Of a DNA stretch of 64,000 nucleotides, positions 19,117 through 26,716 are shown piece by piece; position 1 is the first letter of the stretch, and the number at the start of each line of letters is the position of its first letter. Under the pieces are notes generated by a model, which saw only the letters and a list, made by a program, of their open reading frames with translations, did no database searches and was not told where the DNA came from. The DNA comes from Azospirillum melinis (GTDB lineage Bacteria > Pseudomonadota > Alphaproteobacteria > Azospirillales > Azospirillaceae), in assembly GCF_013340935.1 (NCBI RefSeq), contig NZ_WHOS01000012.1, positions 62,001-126,000 of the forward strand, read 5' to 3'. The translations under genes were made by a program, and so were the position numbers.

Positions 19117-20199
19117 TCACCCCCGCCGCGCCAGACCGCCCTTCAGCTTCAGCACATAGGTGATGACCTCCGCCACCGCCTGATAATGCTGGAGCGGGAT
19201 GGTGGCATCGACCTCCGCCGAGGCGTGGAGGGCGCGGGCGAGTGGTGGATTCTCGACGATGGGGATGTTGTGCTCCTGGGCCAGCGCGCGGATGCGCAGC
19301 GCGATCAGGTCGGCACCCTTGGCGAGGCAGATCGGGGCGGCGGTCCGGCCGCGCTCATACTCCAATGCCACGGCGAAATGGGTGGGGTTGGTGATGACCA
19401 CCGTCGCGCGCGGAACGTTCGCCATCATCCGCTTCTTCGAGCGCGAACGGCGGATGTCGCGCAGGCGGGCCTTGGCGTTGGGATCGCCCTCGATCTGCTT
19501 GAACTCGTCCTTGATCTCCTGGTGGCTCATGCGCAGGCGGCGGCGCCACTCCAGGCGGTTCCACAGCACGTCCACCGCCGCCATCAGGACGGTCGCCAGC
19601 AGGACGGCCAGCAGCAGCCGCAAGGTCACGTCCCGCAGCAGCACGGGCAATCCGGCGACGTCCATGCCCACAGTATCCTCCGTCCATGCGATGTAGGGCG
19701 CCAGCGCGTGCCAGGCGGCACCGCTGATGATGGCGAGCTTGACCAGGCTCTTGGCGAATTCGACCAGCGCCGGCCGGCCGGCCATCCGCTTCCAGCCGGA
19801 CGACGGCGACAGGTGCGACCATTTCGGCCGGATGCGGTCGGACGCCACCACGAACGGCCCCTGCCCCAGCGCCGACACCGCCACCCCGGCCAGCAGGATG
19901 CCCAGCACCGGCAGCAGGGCGACGGCGACGCCGCCGATCAGCCAGTGCAGGCTGTGGATGACGTCGATGGCGCTGCCGTCGATGCGGATGTCGTCGGGGT
20001 TCTCGATCAGCGGCAGCAGCAGGGCCGACAGGCTCGACGCCACGCCGGGCACCGCCATCAGCACGATCATCCAGGCGGCGACCATCGCCGACAGCAGGCC
20101 GACGTCGCGGGCGCGGGGAACGTCGCCCTTCTCCGCCGCCTCGCGCAGGCGTTTCTCTGTCGGTTCCTCGGTCTTCTGTTCGTCGTCCTGCTCCGCCAT
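19117..20199 (-). CDS. flhB: Flagellar export switch protein
   Basis: A 360-residue export-gate protein. Four membrane helices (about 30-210) follow a charged N-terminus (TEEPTEKRLREA). The cytoplasmic domain carries the autocleavage motif NPTH (VVITNPTHFAVALEYE), whose cleavage switches export from rod/hook to filament substrates. It is the last gene of a minus-strand flhA-fliR-flhB run and begins 17 bp after fliR. Confidence 0.95.
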   Translation of the reverse strand: MAEQDDEQKTEEPTEKRLREAAEKGDVPRARDVGLLSAMVAAWMIVLMAVPGVASSLSALLLPLIENPDDIRIDGSAIDVIHSLHWLIGGVAVALLPVLGILLAGVAVSALGQGPFVVASDRIRPKWSHLSPSSGWKRMAGRPALVEFAKSLVKLAIISGAAWHALAPYIAWTEDTVGMDVAGLPVLLRDVTLRLLLAVLLATVLMAAVDVLWNRLEWRRRLRMSHQEIKDEFKQIEGDPNAKARLRDIRRSRSKKRMMANVPRATVVITNPTHFAVALEYERGRTAAPICLAKGADLIALRIRALAQEHNIPIVENPPLARALHASAEVDATIPLQHYQAVAEVITYVLKLKGGLARRG

Positions 20200-20216
20200 G
20201 GCCCAATCTCCGCAAG

Positions 20217-20987
20217 TCAGGACCCCGACAGCCAGCCGCCGAGTGCGGCGACGAAGGCGGTCAGCATCGCCCCGGCGGTCGCCATGAACAGGCCCATGCC
20301 GATCATCAGGACACCGGGCGTCGCGACGAAATAGACGGGCATCGCCGGCATCACCCGGTTGACCAGCCCCAGGGCCAGATTGACCACCAGCCCATAGAGG
20401 ATGAAGGGTGCTGCCAAACCAACCCCCAGCCGGAAGGTGGTCGCCAGCAGTTCGGCGAAGCGCTGGGCGACCATGCCGAGGTCGGGGAACACCCCCGCCG
20501 GCCAGGAACCGTAGGAGCGGGCCAGCGCGCCGATCATCAGGTAATGCACGTCGGATGCGAACAGCAGCGCCAGCCCGCCGATCAGCAGAACGCCGGACAG
20601 CACCGACCCGCCCTCGAACCCCGCCGCCGCCATCGAGAAGGGGTTGCTCAGCCCCACCACCTGGGCCGCGACCGCGCCGGTGGTCTGGAGGGCGGCCATG
20701 AACAGCCGGGCGCCGAGGCCGAGATAGGCGCCGACCAGCGTTTCGCCCGCCAGCGCCCGCAGCATCTCCACCGGTTGCTCCGGCATGCGGTCGGGCAAAC
20801 CCTCCACCCCCGGCAACAGCACCAGCGTGACGATGACCGCCAGCGCCGCCCGCACGCGCATCGGCACCGCCGCCTCGCCGAAGCCCGGCAACAGGCCGAT
20901 GGCAGCCGCCACCCGCGCCAACACCAGCAGACCGCGGTAGATCTCCAGGGTGAGGAACTGGCTGAGGCCGTCCATGGGGGCGTCCAT
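20217..20987 (-). CDS. fliR: Flagellar export protein FliR
   Basis: A 256-residue membrane protein with about six helices, typical of FliR (early LLVLARVAAAIGLLPGFGEAAVPMRVR; end FVATPGVLMIGMGLFM). It forms part of the export gate with FliP and FliQ. ATG 20987 lies seven bases after the flhA stop; an ATG four codons later is also possible. Translation is probably coupled to flhA. Confidence 0.93.
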   Translation of the reverse strand: MDAPMDGLSQFLTLEIYRGLLVLARVAAAIGLLPGFGEAAVPMRVRAALAVIVTLVLLPGVEGLPDRMPEQPVEMLRALAGETLVGAYLGLGARLFMAALQTTGAVAAQVVGLSNPFSMAAAGFEGGSVLSGVLLIGGLALLFASDVHYLMIGALARSYGSWPAGVFPDLGMVAQRFAELLATTFRLGVGLAAPFILYGLVVNLALGLVNRVMPAMPVYFVATPGVLMIGMGLFMATAGAMLTAFVAALGGWLSGS

Positions 20988-20994
20988 CGGCGGC

Positions 20995-23088
20995 TCAGAC
21001 CTGATCGACGGTCTTGAGCGCCGCCTTGCGGTGCAGCTCGGCATGGCTCAGCACCGGGGTCATCGGGCTGACCCGCTCCAGCAGCGACCGCACGAAGGGC
21101 CGCGCCTCGGCTCCCACCAGCAGGGCGGGCCAGATTTGTGAGGTGGCGTGCTTCTGGATCTTCAGCCGCACGGCGGTCAGGAACTCCTGCACCTGGCTGG
21201 GCGGCATGACGAAGCGGCGGTCGTCGCCCTCGACCACGATGTTGTCGAGCAGCGCCTGCTCCCAGCGCGGGCTGAGCGCGATCACCGAGACGAAGCCGTC
21301 GGGTCCGGCCAGCCCCTGGTGGATCTGCTGGCCCAGCCGCATCCGCACATGTTCGGTGATCAAGGTGATGTGGCGGGTCCAGCCGACAGCCTCCGCCACC
21401 GCCTCGACGATGGCCGGCAGATTGCGGATCGACACCCGCTCCGACAACAGCTGTTGCAGCACGCGCTGGAGCACGACCAGCGAGATCTGGCTCGGCACCA
21501 TGTCGTTGATCAGCTTCTGGTACTCGCGGCCCAGCCCGTCGATCAGCTTCTGCAAGGCGGCGAAGGTCAGCAGGGTGGAGAGGTTGTCCTTGATGACCTC
21601 GGTCAGGTGGGTGGTGATGACGCTTTCCGGATCGACGACGGTGTAGCCCTTCGCCACCGCCTCCTCATGGCGGGCCGGGTCGATCCATTTGGCCTGGAGG
21701 CCGAAGGTCGGCTCGCGCGTGGAGTCGCCGGCGATGTCGGGCACAGCACCACCGGTCGGGTCGATGGCGAGCAGATGCTTCGGCCGCACCTCGCCCTTCG
21801 CCGCCTCCACCCCCATGATGCTGATGACGTAGCTCTTGGGGGCCAGGAAGCTGGAATCCTTGATGCGGACCGAGGGCAGGACGAAGCCGAACTCGGTGGC
21901 GAAGCGCTTGCGCAGGGTCTTGACCTTGGTGGTCAGCGGGCCGTTCTTGTTGAGGATCAGCGGGACGAGGTGGTTGCCGACCTCCACCTTCACCTCGTCG
22001 ACCTTCAGCATGTCCTCCACCGCCTCCTCCGGGACGGCGGCGGGCGCCTTGCGGCTTTCCTCCAGCTTGGCGAGCGCGGCGGCGCGGGCCTTGCGGCGCG
22101 GCGCGTACCAGCCGAGCAGGGCGAAGGCGGCGCCGATGGCAAGGAAGGGTGTCATCGGCAGGCCGGGCGTGATCGCCAGCGAGACCAGCAGGCCAGACGC
22201 CACCAAGAGTGCCTTCGGGTAGGCGCCGAGCTGGTCGATCACCGCCTTTTCCGCCGAGCCTACATTGCCGCCCTTGGTCACCAGCAGGCCGGCGGCCAGC
22301 GACACCACCAGCGCCGGGATCTGCGTCGCCAGCCCGTCGCCCACCGTCAGGGTGGTGTAGATGGAGGCGGCATGGTCGAAGCTCATCCCCTTCTGGGCGA
22401 TGCCGATGGCCATGCCGCCGAGAACATTGATGACGGTGATGACCAGCCCGGCCACCGCATCGCCGCGCACGAATTTCGACGCACCGTCCATGGCCCCGTA
22501 GAAGGTGCTCTCGTCCTCCAGTTCCTTGCGGCGGCGGCGCGCCTCGGCCTCGTCGATCATGCCGGCGGAGAGGTCGGCGTCGATGGCCATCTGCTTGCCG
22601 GGGATGGCGTCCAGCGTGAAGCGGGCGCCGACCTCGGCGATGCGGGTGGCACCCTTGGTGATGACGACGAAGTTGATCACCACCAGGATGCAGAAGATCA
22701 CCACGCCGATGACGAAGTTGCCGCCCATCACGAACTGGCTGAAGCCCTGGATGACGTGGCCGGCGGCGGCGTGGCCGTTGTGCCCCTCGCTGAGGATCAG
22801 GCGGGTGGACGCGATGTTCAGCGCCAGCCGCAGCATCGTCACCACCAGCAGCACGGTGGGGAAGGAGGAGAAGTCCAGCGGCCGCGGGATCCACAGCGAC
22901 ACCATCAGCACCAGCACCGCGACCGAGAAGGACAGCGCCAGCCCGAGATCGAGGAACCAGGACGGCACCGGCAGGAACAGCACCGCCAGCACCAGCAGGA
23001 TGCCGACCGCGAACAGCACGTCGCGGTTCGCCAGCCCGATGTCGCCGATCAGGCCGAACCGGCTGCGGACGTGATCCGTGAGGGTCAT
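20995..23088 (-). CDS. flhA: Flagellar export gate protein FlhA
   Basis: A 697-residue protein of normal length. About eight membrane helices lie in the first 330 residues, with the FHIPEP signature region near 135-160 (FVVITKGATRIAEVGARFTLDAIPGKQMAIDADL). A large cytoplasmic domain from about 350 docks chaperone-substrate complexes. It is the first gene of the flhA-fliR-flhB run and diverges from a MarR-type regulator. Confidence 0.95.
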   Translation of the reverse strand: MTLTDHVRSRFGLIGDIGLANRDVLFAVGILLVLAVLFLPVPSWFLDLGLALSFSVAVLVLMVSLWIPRPLDFSSFPTVLLVVTMLRLALNIASTRLILSEGHNGHAAAGHVIQGFSQFVMGGNFVIGVVIFCILVVINFVVITKGATRIAEVGARFTLDAIPGKQMAIDADLSAGMIDEAEARRRRKELEDESTFYGAMDGASKFVRGDAVAGLVITVINVLGGMAIGIAQKGMSFDHAASIYTTLTVGDGLATQIPALVVSLAAGLLVTKGGNVGSAEKAVIDQLGAYPKALLVASGLLVSLAITPGLPMTPFLAIGAAFALLGWYAPRRKARAAALAKLEESRKAPAAVPEEAVEDMLKVDEVKVEVGNHLVPLILNKNGPLTTKVKTLRKRFATEFGFVLPSVRIKDSSFLAPKSYVISIMGVEAAKGEVRPKHLLAIDPTGGAVPDIAGDSTREPTFGLQAKWIDPARHEEAVAKGYTVVDPESVITTHLTEVIKDNLSTLLTFAALQKLIDGLGREYQKLINDMVPSQISLVVLQRVLQQLLSERVSIRNLPAIVEAVAEAVGWTRHITLITEHVRMRLGQQIHQGLAGPDGFVSVIALSPRWEQALLDNIVVEGDDRRFVMPPSQVQEFLTAVRLKIQKHATSQIWPALLVGAEARPFVRSLLERVSPMTPVLSHAELHRKAALKTVDQV

Positions 23089-23141
23089 GGGGGTCCCGGC
23101 GGGTTTGTGGAGGAGAGATGGTCCGGCAACGATAGGGGGGT

Positions 23142-23164
23142 GCGGTAAAACCGGGATTTAAGGG
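23142..23164 (-). promoter_or_regulatory. Putative flagellar control motif upstream of flhA
   Basis: On the minus strand it reads CCCTTAAATCCCGGTTTTACC, about 55 bp before flhA. It resembles TTTAAA-CCGG elements at 26667-26692 and 35923-35948 in front of other flagellar genes. A role for the FtcR/CtrA-like regulator encoded at 36 kb is inferred. Confidence 0.4.
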
Positions 23165-23197
23165 CGGGACCCGGTACGGGGTCGGGGCGGGAAATTT

Positions 23198-23238
23198 GTT
23201 GACTAAGAAACAAAAATCGCGATAGTTTCCTACTCAAC
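23198..23238 (+). promoter_or_regulatory. Promoter and operator-like dyad of the MarR-type gene
   Basis: A -35 box TTGACT (23199-23204) and a -10 GATAGT (23221-23226) are separated by 16 bases. Two near-perfect arms, GTTGACTAAGAAAC (23198-23211) and GTTTCCTACTCAAC (23225-23238), are inverted relative to each other with 12 of 14 positions matching and embrace the promoter. This fits autoregulation by the MarR protein. Confidence 0.55.
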
Positions 23239-23255
23239 CAATGGGGTGGATTCTT

Positions 23256-23717
23256 ATGAACACCAACGGCGCGGTTTCCCGGCTGACGGACCATCTCGGC
23301 TACTGGATGCGCATGGTGTCCAACCATGTGTCCTTCGCCTTCGCCCGCCGTCTGGAGGGCAAGGACGTGACGGTGGCCGAATGGGTCATGATGCGGGAAC
23401 TGCATGGCGCGGGTCCGCTGGCCCCCAACCGGCTCGCCGGGAGGATGGGCATGACCCGCGGCGCCATCAGCAAGCTGGCCGACCGGCTGGTCGCCAAGGC
23501 CCTGGTCACCCGCGACGACAACCCGGCCGACGGCCGCGCCCATGTGCTGGCGCTGTCGGAGGCAGGTAGCCGGATCCTGCCGGAGTTGGCCCGGCTGGCC
23601 GACGAGAACGACGAGGCGGCCTTCGCCTGCCTGACGGCGGAGGAACGCGCGCAGCTCGACCGGATCCTGAGGAAGATCGCCGGGTCGCATGGGCTGAAAA
23701 GCAGCCCGACCGGCTGA
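23256..23717 (+). CDS. MarR-family transcriptional regulator
   Basis: A 153-residue winged-helix regulator. The recognition region is LAGRMGMTRGAISKLADRLVAKALVTR, followed by the wing DDNPADGRAHVLALS, as in MarR. GGTGGA five bases before ATG 23256 favours this start over ATG 23241. Its promoter region carries an inverted repeat, so it likely represses itself. Targets may include the DUF1398 gene 40 bp downstream; the ligand is unknown. Confidence 0.85.
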   Translation: MNTNGAVSRLTDHLGYWMRMVSNHVSFAFARRLEGKDVTVAEWVMMRELHGAGPLAPNRLAGRMGMTRGAISKLADRLVAKALVTRDDNPADGRAHVLALSEAGSRILPELARLADENDEAAFACLTAEERAQLDRILRKIAGSHGLKSSPTG

Positions 23718-23758
23718 TCCCCTCCCTCAGCAAACCCATCGCAAGAAGGAGAGCGCCG

Positions 23759-24160
23759 ATGAACGCGCAGCAGAAGACGATTGCCCAGACCTGCCTTGCC
23801 GCGTCGCATGACGGCACGATGAACTTCCCGTCCATCGTCGCCGTGCTGATCGACGCCGGCTTCGAAGGCTATGCCGTCGATTACCGCCGCGGGACCAGCA
23901 CCTACTATCTGCCGGACGGCGACAGCGTGGAGTTGCCGGCCATCGCGACGCCGACGCCGGTCGCAGCGGCCTTCCGGGCGGATGGGGTCGAGGCGGCGGT
24001 GCGGGCGGCGCAGTCCAACGCGCCGGGCTACAGCTACCGCGGCTTCTGCGAGGCGGTGAAGGCGGCCGGATGCGCCGGTTATATGGTGTCCTTCTCCGGC
24101 AGGCGGGTGGTCTATTACGGCCGGACCGCGGAATGCCATGTCGAGCATTTCCCGCAGTGA
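23759..24160 (+). CDS. DUF1398-family protein
   Basis: A 133-residue soluble protein. The pattern GFEGYAVDYRRGTSTYYLPDGDSVELP in the middle and the YMVSFSGRRVVYYGRTAECHVEHFP ending match DUF1398 (YbcV-like) proteins, whose biochemical role is unknown. AAGGAG lies ten bases before the start. It follows the MarR-type gene by 41 bp in the same direction and is probably part of its transcription unit. Confidence 0.75.
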   Translation: MNAQQKTIAQTCLAASHDGTMNFPSIVAVLIDAGFEGYAVDYRRGTSTYYLPDGDSVELPAIATPTPVAAAFRADGVEAAVRAAQSNAPGYSYRGFCEAVKAAGCAGYMVSFSGRRVVYYGRTAECHVEHFPQ

Positions 24161-24167
24161 ACCGGTT

Positions 24168-24950
24168 TCAGTTCTGCCCGGCCGGCAGCAGCGGGCGGGC
24201 CGGGCCGTCGGCGAACAGGCCGGACAGGAAGCTCAGGCGCCCGCGCTCCGCCGCGGTCCAGACCGGGGCGGAGCCGCCGGGGCCGGCCGCCAAGGTCTCC
24301 AGATAGCCCAGCGCCCCGGCGACCCAGCGCAGATTGCCGGTCACCCGCTGGCGATAGGCCTCGCCGCGTTCGGACTGGGCGGAGTGGTAGCGGGCGATGG
24401 CCGTCTCCAGCGAGCCATGGTCGCGCCGCAGCGCCGACAGGAAGGACGCGGCATAGCGGGCGTTGGCGACCGGATCGAAGGCGGTGACGAGGTCGGGGAA
24501 GGCGTCGGGGTGCCAGCGCAAATTCACCTGCAGGCAGCCGACATCGATGGACTGGACGCCGCGCGCCTGGGTCTCGCGCACGAAGGATATCGCCGCGTCG
24601 CGCGTCGGGAAGTAATGGGAGCGCCCTTCGGTGTTGACCGTCCACGGCCATGCGGTGAACAGCCGGTCTTCCGTCCGCCGGCCGGACTCGGTGAAGCCCA
24701 TCGCCAGCAGCAGATGGTCGGCGATGCCGGCCGCCTTCTCCGCATCGAGGATGGCGGCGATGCATTGGGCTTCGGGCGGCAGGGCTTTGGCCGGGGGCTG
24801 TGGGGCGGGCTGCTTGGGCGGGGCGTAGAGGGCGGTGCTCCACACCCCGATCTGTGAGAGGTTGGCCGGCGGCGCCGCCGCACCGCCGGCCGGATTTACG
24901 AGCAGCCCGAGAAGGGGGAGCGCGGCCGCTCGCAACGGGGGGAGGCGCAT
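24168..24950 (-). CDS. Lytic transglycosylase (SLT domain) in the flagellar cluster
   Basis: A 260-residue exported protein. The signal sequence covers about residues 1-24, a proline-rich linker follows, and then an SLT lysozyme-like domain with catalytic glutamate in LLAMGFTESGR and the later VGCLQVNLRWHPDAF and YHSAQSERGEAYRQRV motifs. It cleaves peptidoglycan, probably to let the flagellar rod through the wall. ATG 24950 shares one base with the fliQ stop (TGATG), so it belongs to the flgB-flgC-fliE-fliQ run. Confidence 0.85.
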   Translation of the reverse strand: MRLPPLRAAALPLLGLLVNPAGGAAAPPANLSQIGVWSTALYAPPKQPAPQPPAKALPPEAQCIAAILDAEKAAGIADHLLLAMGFTESGRRTEDRLFTAWPWTVNTEGRSHYFPTRDAAISFVRETQARGVQSIDVGCLQVNLRWHPDAFPDLVTAFDPVANARYAASFLSALRRDHGSLETAIARYHSAQSERGEAYRQRVTGNLRWVAGALGYLETLAAGPGGSAPVWTAAERGRLSFLSGLFADGPARPLLPAGQN

Positions 24951-25216
24951 CAATCAATCGCGACGATCAGGTCGCTCAACCGGTCGGCGTAGGTGGCGAG
25001 CGCGCCGTACATGAAGGGCAGCGCCAGCACCGTCACCACCAGGATCGCGACGATCTTCGGCACGAAGGTCAGCGTCATCTCCTGCACCTGGGTCAGCGCC
25101 TGCACCAGCGAGATCGACACGCCGACCACCACCGCGACGATCAGCGGCGGGGCGGCGATCAGCAGGGTCGTCCAGATGCCGCTGCGCAGCACCTCCAGAA
25201 CGTCGGCCTGGTTCAT
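24950..25216 (-). CDS. fliQ: Flagellar export protein FliQ
   Basis: An 88-residue protein with two membrane helices. The family pattern VVGVSISLVQALTQVQEMTLTFVPKI is clear. It forms the export channel with FliP and FliR. ATG 25216 is chosen because the FliQ family starts at MNQADVLEV; the upstream reading frame is only the palindromic repeat. The repeat at 25251-25364 separates it from fliE. Confidence 0.93.
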   Translation of the reverse strand: MNQADVLEVLRSGIWTTLLIAAPPLIVAVVVGVSISLVQALTQVQEMTLTFVPKIVAILVVTVLALPFMYGALATYADRLSDLIVAID

Positions 25217-25250
25217 GGGGTGGTCCTTGGTTTTCCTATGGAGTGGAAAA

Positions 25251-25364
25251 TCCCCCTCTCCCCCGGGGAGAGGGCCGGGGTGAGGGGGATGCAAGGCGAG
25301 GATTCTCGGGAAGCCACGCGGTGCGTCCCCCTCACCCTAACCCTCTCCCCGGGGGGAGAGGGGA
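25251..25364. repeat. Long inverted repeat element, copy B, inside a flagellar operon
   Basis: Ends are TCCCCCTCTCCCCCGGGGAG and a matching inverted end finishing GGGGAGAGGGGA. Inner arms GGGGTGAGGGGGA / TCCCCCTCACCC pair with each other. The core differs from the other copies. It lies between fliE and fliQ on the minus strand, where the folded transcript could attenuate expression of the downstream fliQ and transglycosylase genes. Confidence 0.8.
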
Positions 25365-25391
25365 TTCTTCCCGGTGGGCTGACGCACCCGC

Positions 25392-25751
25392 TCAGACCGC
25401 GATGCGCATGATCTCCTGATAGGCCTGGACCATCTTGTCGCGGATGGCGACGACGCTCTGCACCGTCATCTCGGCGGCCAGGACGGAGCGCACGACGTCC
25501 TGTGCGCTGGCCTTGCCCGACACGGCGGCCAGCGACACCCGCTCACTTTCCTTCAGCGTGTCGACCGCCTGGGAGATCGACTTGTCGAGGAAACCGCCGA
25601 AATCGCTCTCGGCGCTGGCGGCCACCGCGTCGGACTGGTTCGCAGAGGATAGCGGGGAGGTCGCCGTCTGCGCCTCGGCGACGCCGCTGGCGATGGGGCT
25701 GCGGTTGGCGGCGTAGGCGGCGGCGACGCGGCCGACGGACATCTCGATCAT
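25392..25751 (-). CDS. fliE: Flagellar hook-basal body protein FliE
   Basis: A 119-residue protein. The C-terminal half (LAAVSGKASAQDVVRSVLAAEMTVQSVVAIRDKMVQAYQEIMRIAV) is the conserved FliE helical region linking the MS ring to the rod. GAGGAG lies nine bases before ATG 25751. It follows flgC by 11 bp. Confidence 0.92.
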   Translation of the reverse strand: MIEMSVGRVAAAYAANRSPIASGVAEAQTATSPLSSANQSDAVAASAESDFGGFLDKSISQAVDTLKESERVSLAAVSGKASAQDVVRSVLAAEMTVQSVVAIRDKMVQAYQEIMRIAV

Positions 25752-25762
25752 GGAACGGCTCC

Positions 25763-26182
25763 TCAGCTGCGCAGCAGGTCGACGACGCGGGTCATCATCG
25801 CGCGCGATTGTTCGATGACGTTCATGCTGGCCTCGAAGGCGCGGCCGGCCTCGCGCATGTCCATCATCTCGACCAGCGGCTGGACGTTGGGCTTCTTGAC
25901 GTAGCCCTTGTCGTCGGCCGCCGGGTGCGAGGGGTCGTAGGCGAGCTGGAAGTCGCTGCGGTCGCGGCCGATCTGCTTGACCTGCACCAGCTCCGCCCCG
26001 ACGCCGCGGTCCATCACGCTGTCAAAGGACACCGTCTTGCGGCGGTAGGGATCGCCGCCCCTGGCGGTGGCGGTGCTGTCGGCGTTTGCAAGGTTCTCCG
26101 CCACCACGCGCAGGCGGGTCGACTGCGCCTGAAGGCCGGCGCCGGCGATCTTCAGCGTGGCGCCGAGGACATCGTTCATCAT
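25763..26182 (-). CDS. flgC: Flagellar basal-body rod protein FlgC
   Basis: A 139-residue proximal rod protein. It has the rod-family N-terminus (AGAGLQAQSTRLRVVAENLANADST) and the FlgC-type DPSHPAADDKGYVKKPNVQPLVEMMDMREAGRAFEASMNVIEQS ending. Two adjacent ATGs can serve as the start. It sits between flgB and fliE, 25 bp after flgB. Confidence 0.94.
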   Translation of the reverse strand: MMNDVLGATLKIAGAGLQAQSTRLRVVAENLANADSTATARGGDPYRRKTVSFDSVMDRGVGAELVQVKQIGRDRSDFQLAYDPSHPAADDKGYVKKPNVQPLVEMMDMREAGRAFEASMNVIEQSRAMMTRVVDLLRS

Positions 26183-26207
26183 CGGGTCGTCTCCGTCCTA
26201 AAAGCCG

Positions 26208-26600
26208 TCAGCCGTTCTTCCAGGCCATGCGCAGCATCTGCACATTGCGCTGGAACAGGCTGGTGGTCAGCGCGAAGGCGTCGCGGGTCTCGCTGCCCTT
26301 GATCATCTCCTGCTCCAGCGACACCGCGTTGCCGGATGGTGTCGATTCCCAGAGGGCGGCCCTGCCCTCCTCGCGGAAGCCGGCGGTGGAGCGGGTGCTC
26401 GCCAGATGCAGGCCGGAGGTGCGGGCGGTCTCCACCGGGCGGATGCCGTCCATCACGCTGTCGAAGGGTTTCAGGTCGCGCGCCTGGTAGTCGGGCGTGT
26501 TGGCATTCACCACATTCTCGGCGACCAGCTTCTGCCGCTGTGCCAGATAGTCCAGCCGCGTGCCGGCAAGCTGAAAGAAACCGATTTTACCCAAATCCAT
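26208..26600 (-). CDS. flgB: Flagellar basal-body rod protein FlgB
   Basis: A 130-residue rod protein. The N-terminal YLAQRQKLVAENVVNANTPDYQARDLKPFD motif and the C-terminal helical FALTTSLFQRNVQMLRMAW identify FlgB. It opens the minus-strand run flgB-flgC-fliE-fliQ-transglycosylase and diverges from fliI. The 116-bp gap between them carries a TTTAAA-CCGG-TTTAAA element. Confidence 0.93.
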   Translation of the reverse strand: MDLGKIGFFQLAGTRLDYLAQRQKLVAENVVNANTPDYQARDLKPFDSVMDGIRPVETARTSGLHLASTRSTAGFREEGRAALWESTPSGNAVSLEQEMIKGSETRDAFALTTSLFQRNVQMLRMAWKNG

Positions 26601-26666
26601 TGCGACCTCGGTCCATCAATTCTTGCCGGCAATTCTCGCCGGAACACCGGATCGGACGATGATCCC

Positions 26667-26692
26667 GCCGGTTTAAAGCCGGATTTAAATTC
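26667..26692. promoter_or_regulatory. Putative flagellar control motif between flgB and fliI
   Basis: The core GGTTTAAAGCCGGATTTAAA is two TTTAAA palindromes six bases apart, flanked by CCGG. It resembles the motif in front of flagellin (35923-35948) and, less closely, that before flhA. It may serve both divergent genes. Spacing of the TTAA units is near but not equal to the TTAA-N7-TTAA CtrA consensus. Confidence 0.45.
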
Positions 26693-26716
26693 GTTGCTCC
26701 AGGATGCCTTGCATCG

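Noticed and set aside
21148..23148. 666-codon frame antisense to flhA
   Set aside because: Composition typical of a complementary-strand shadow; flhA on the other strand is unmistakable.
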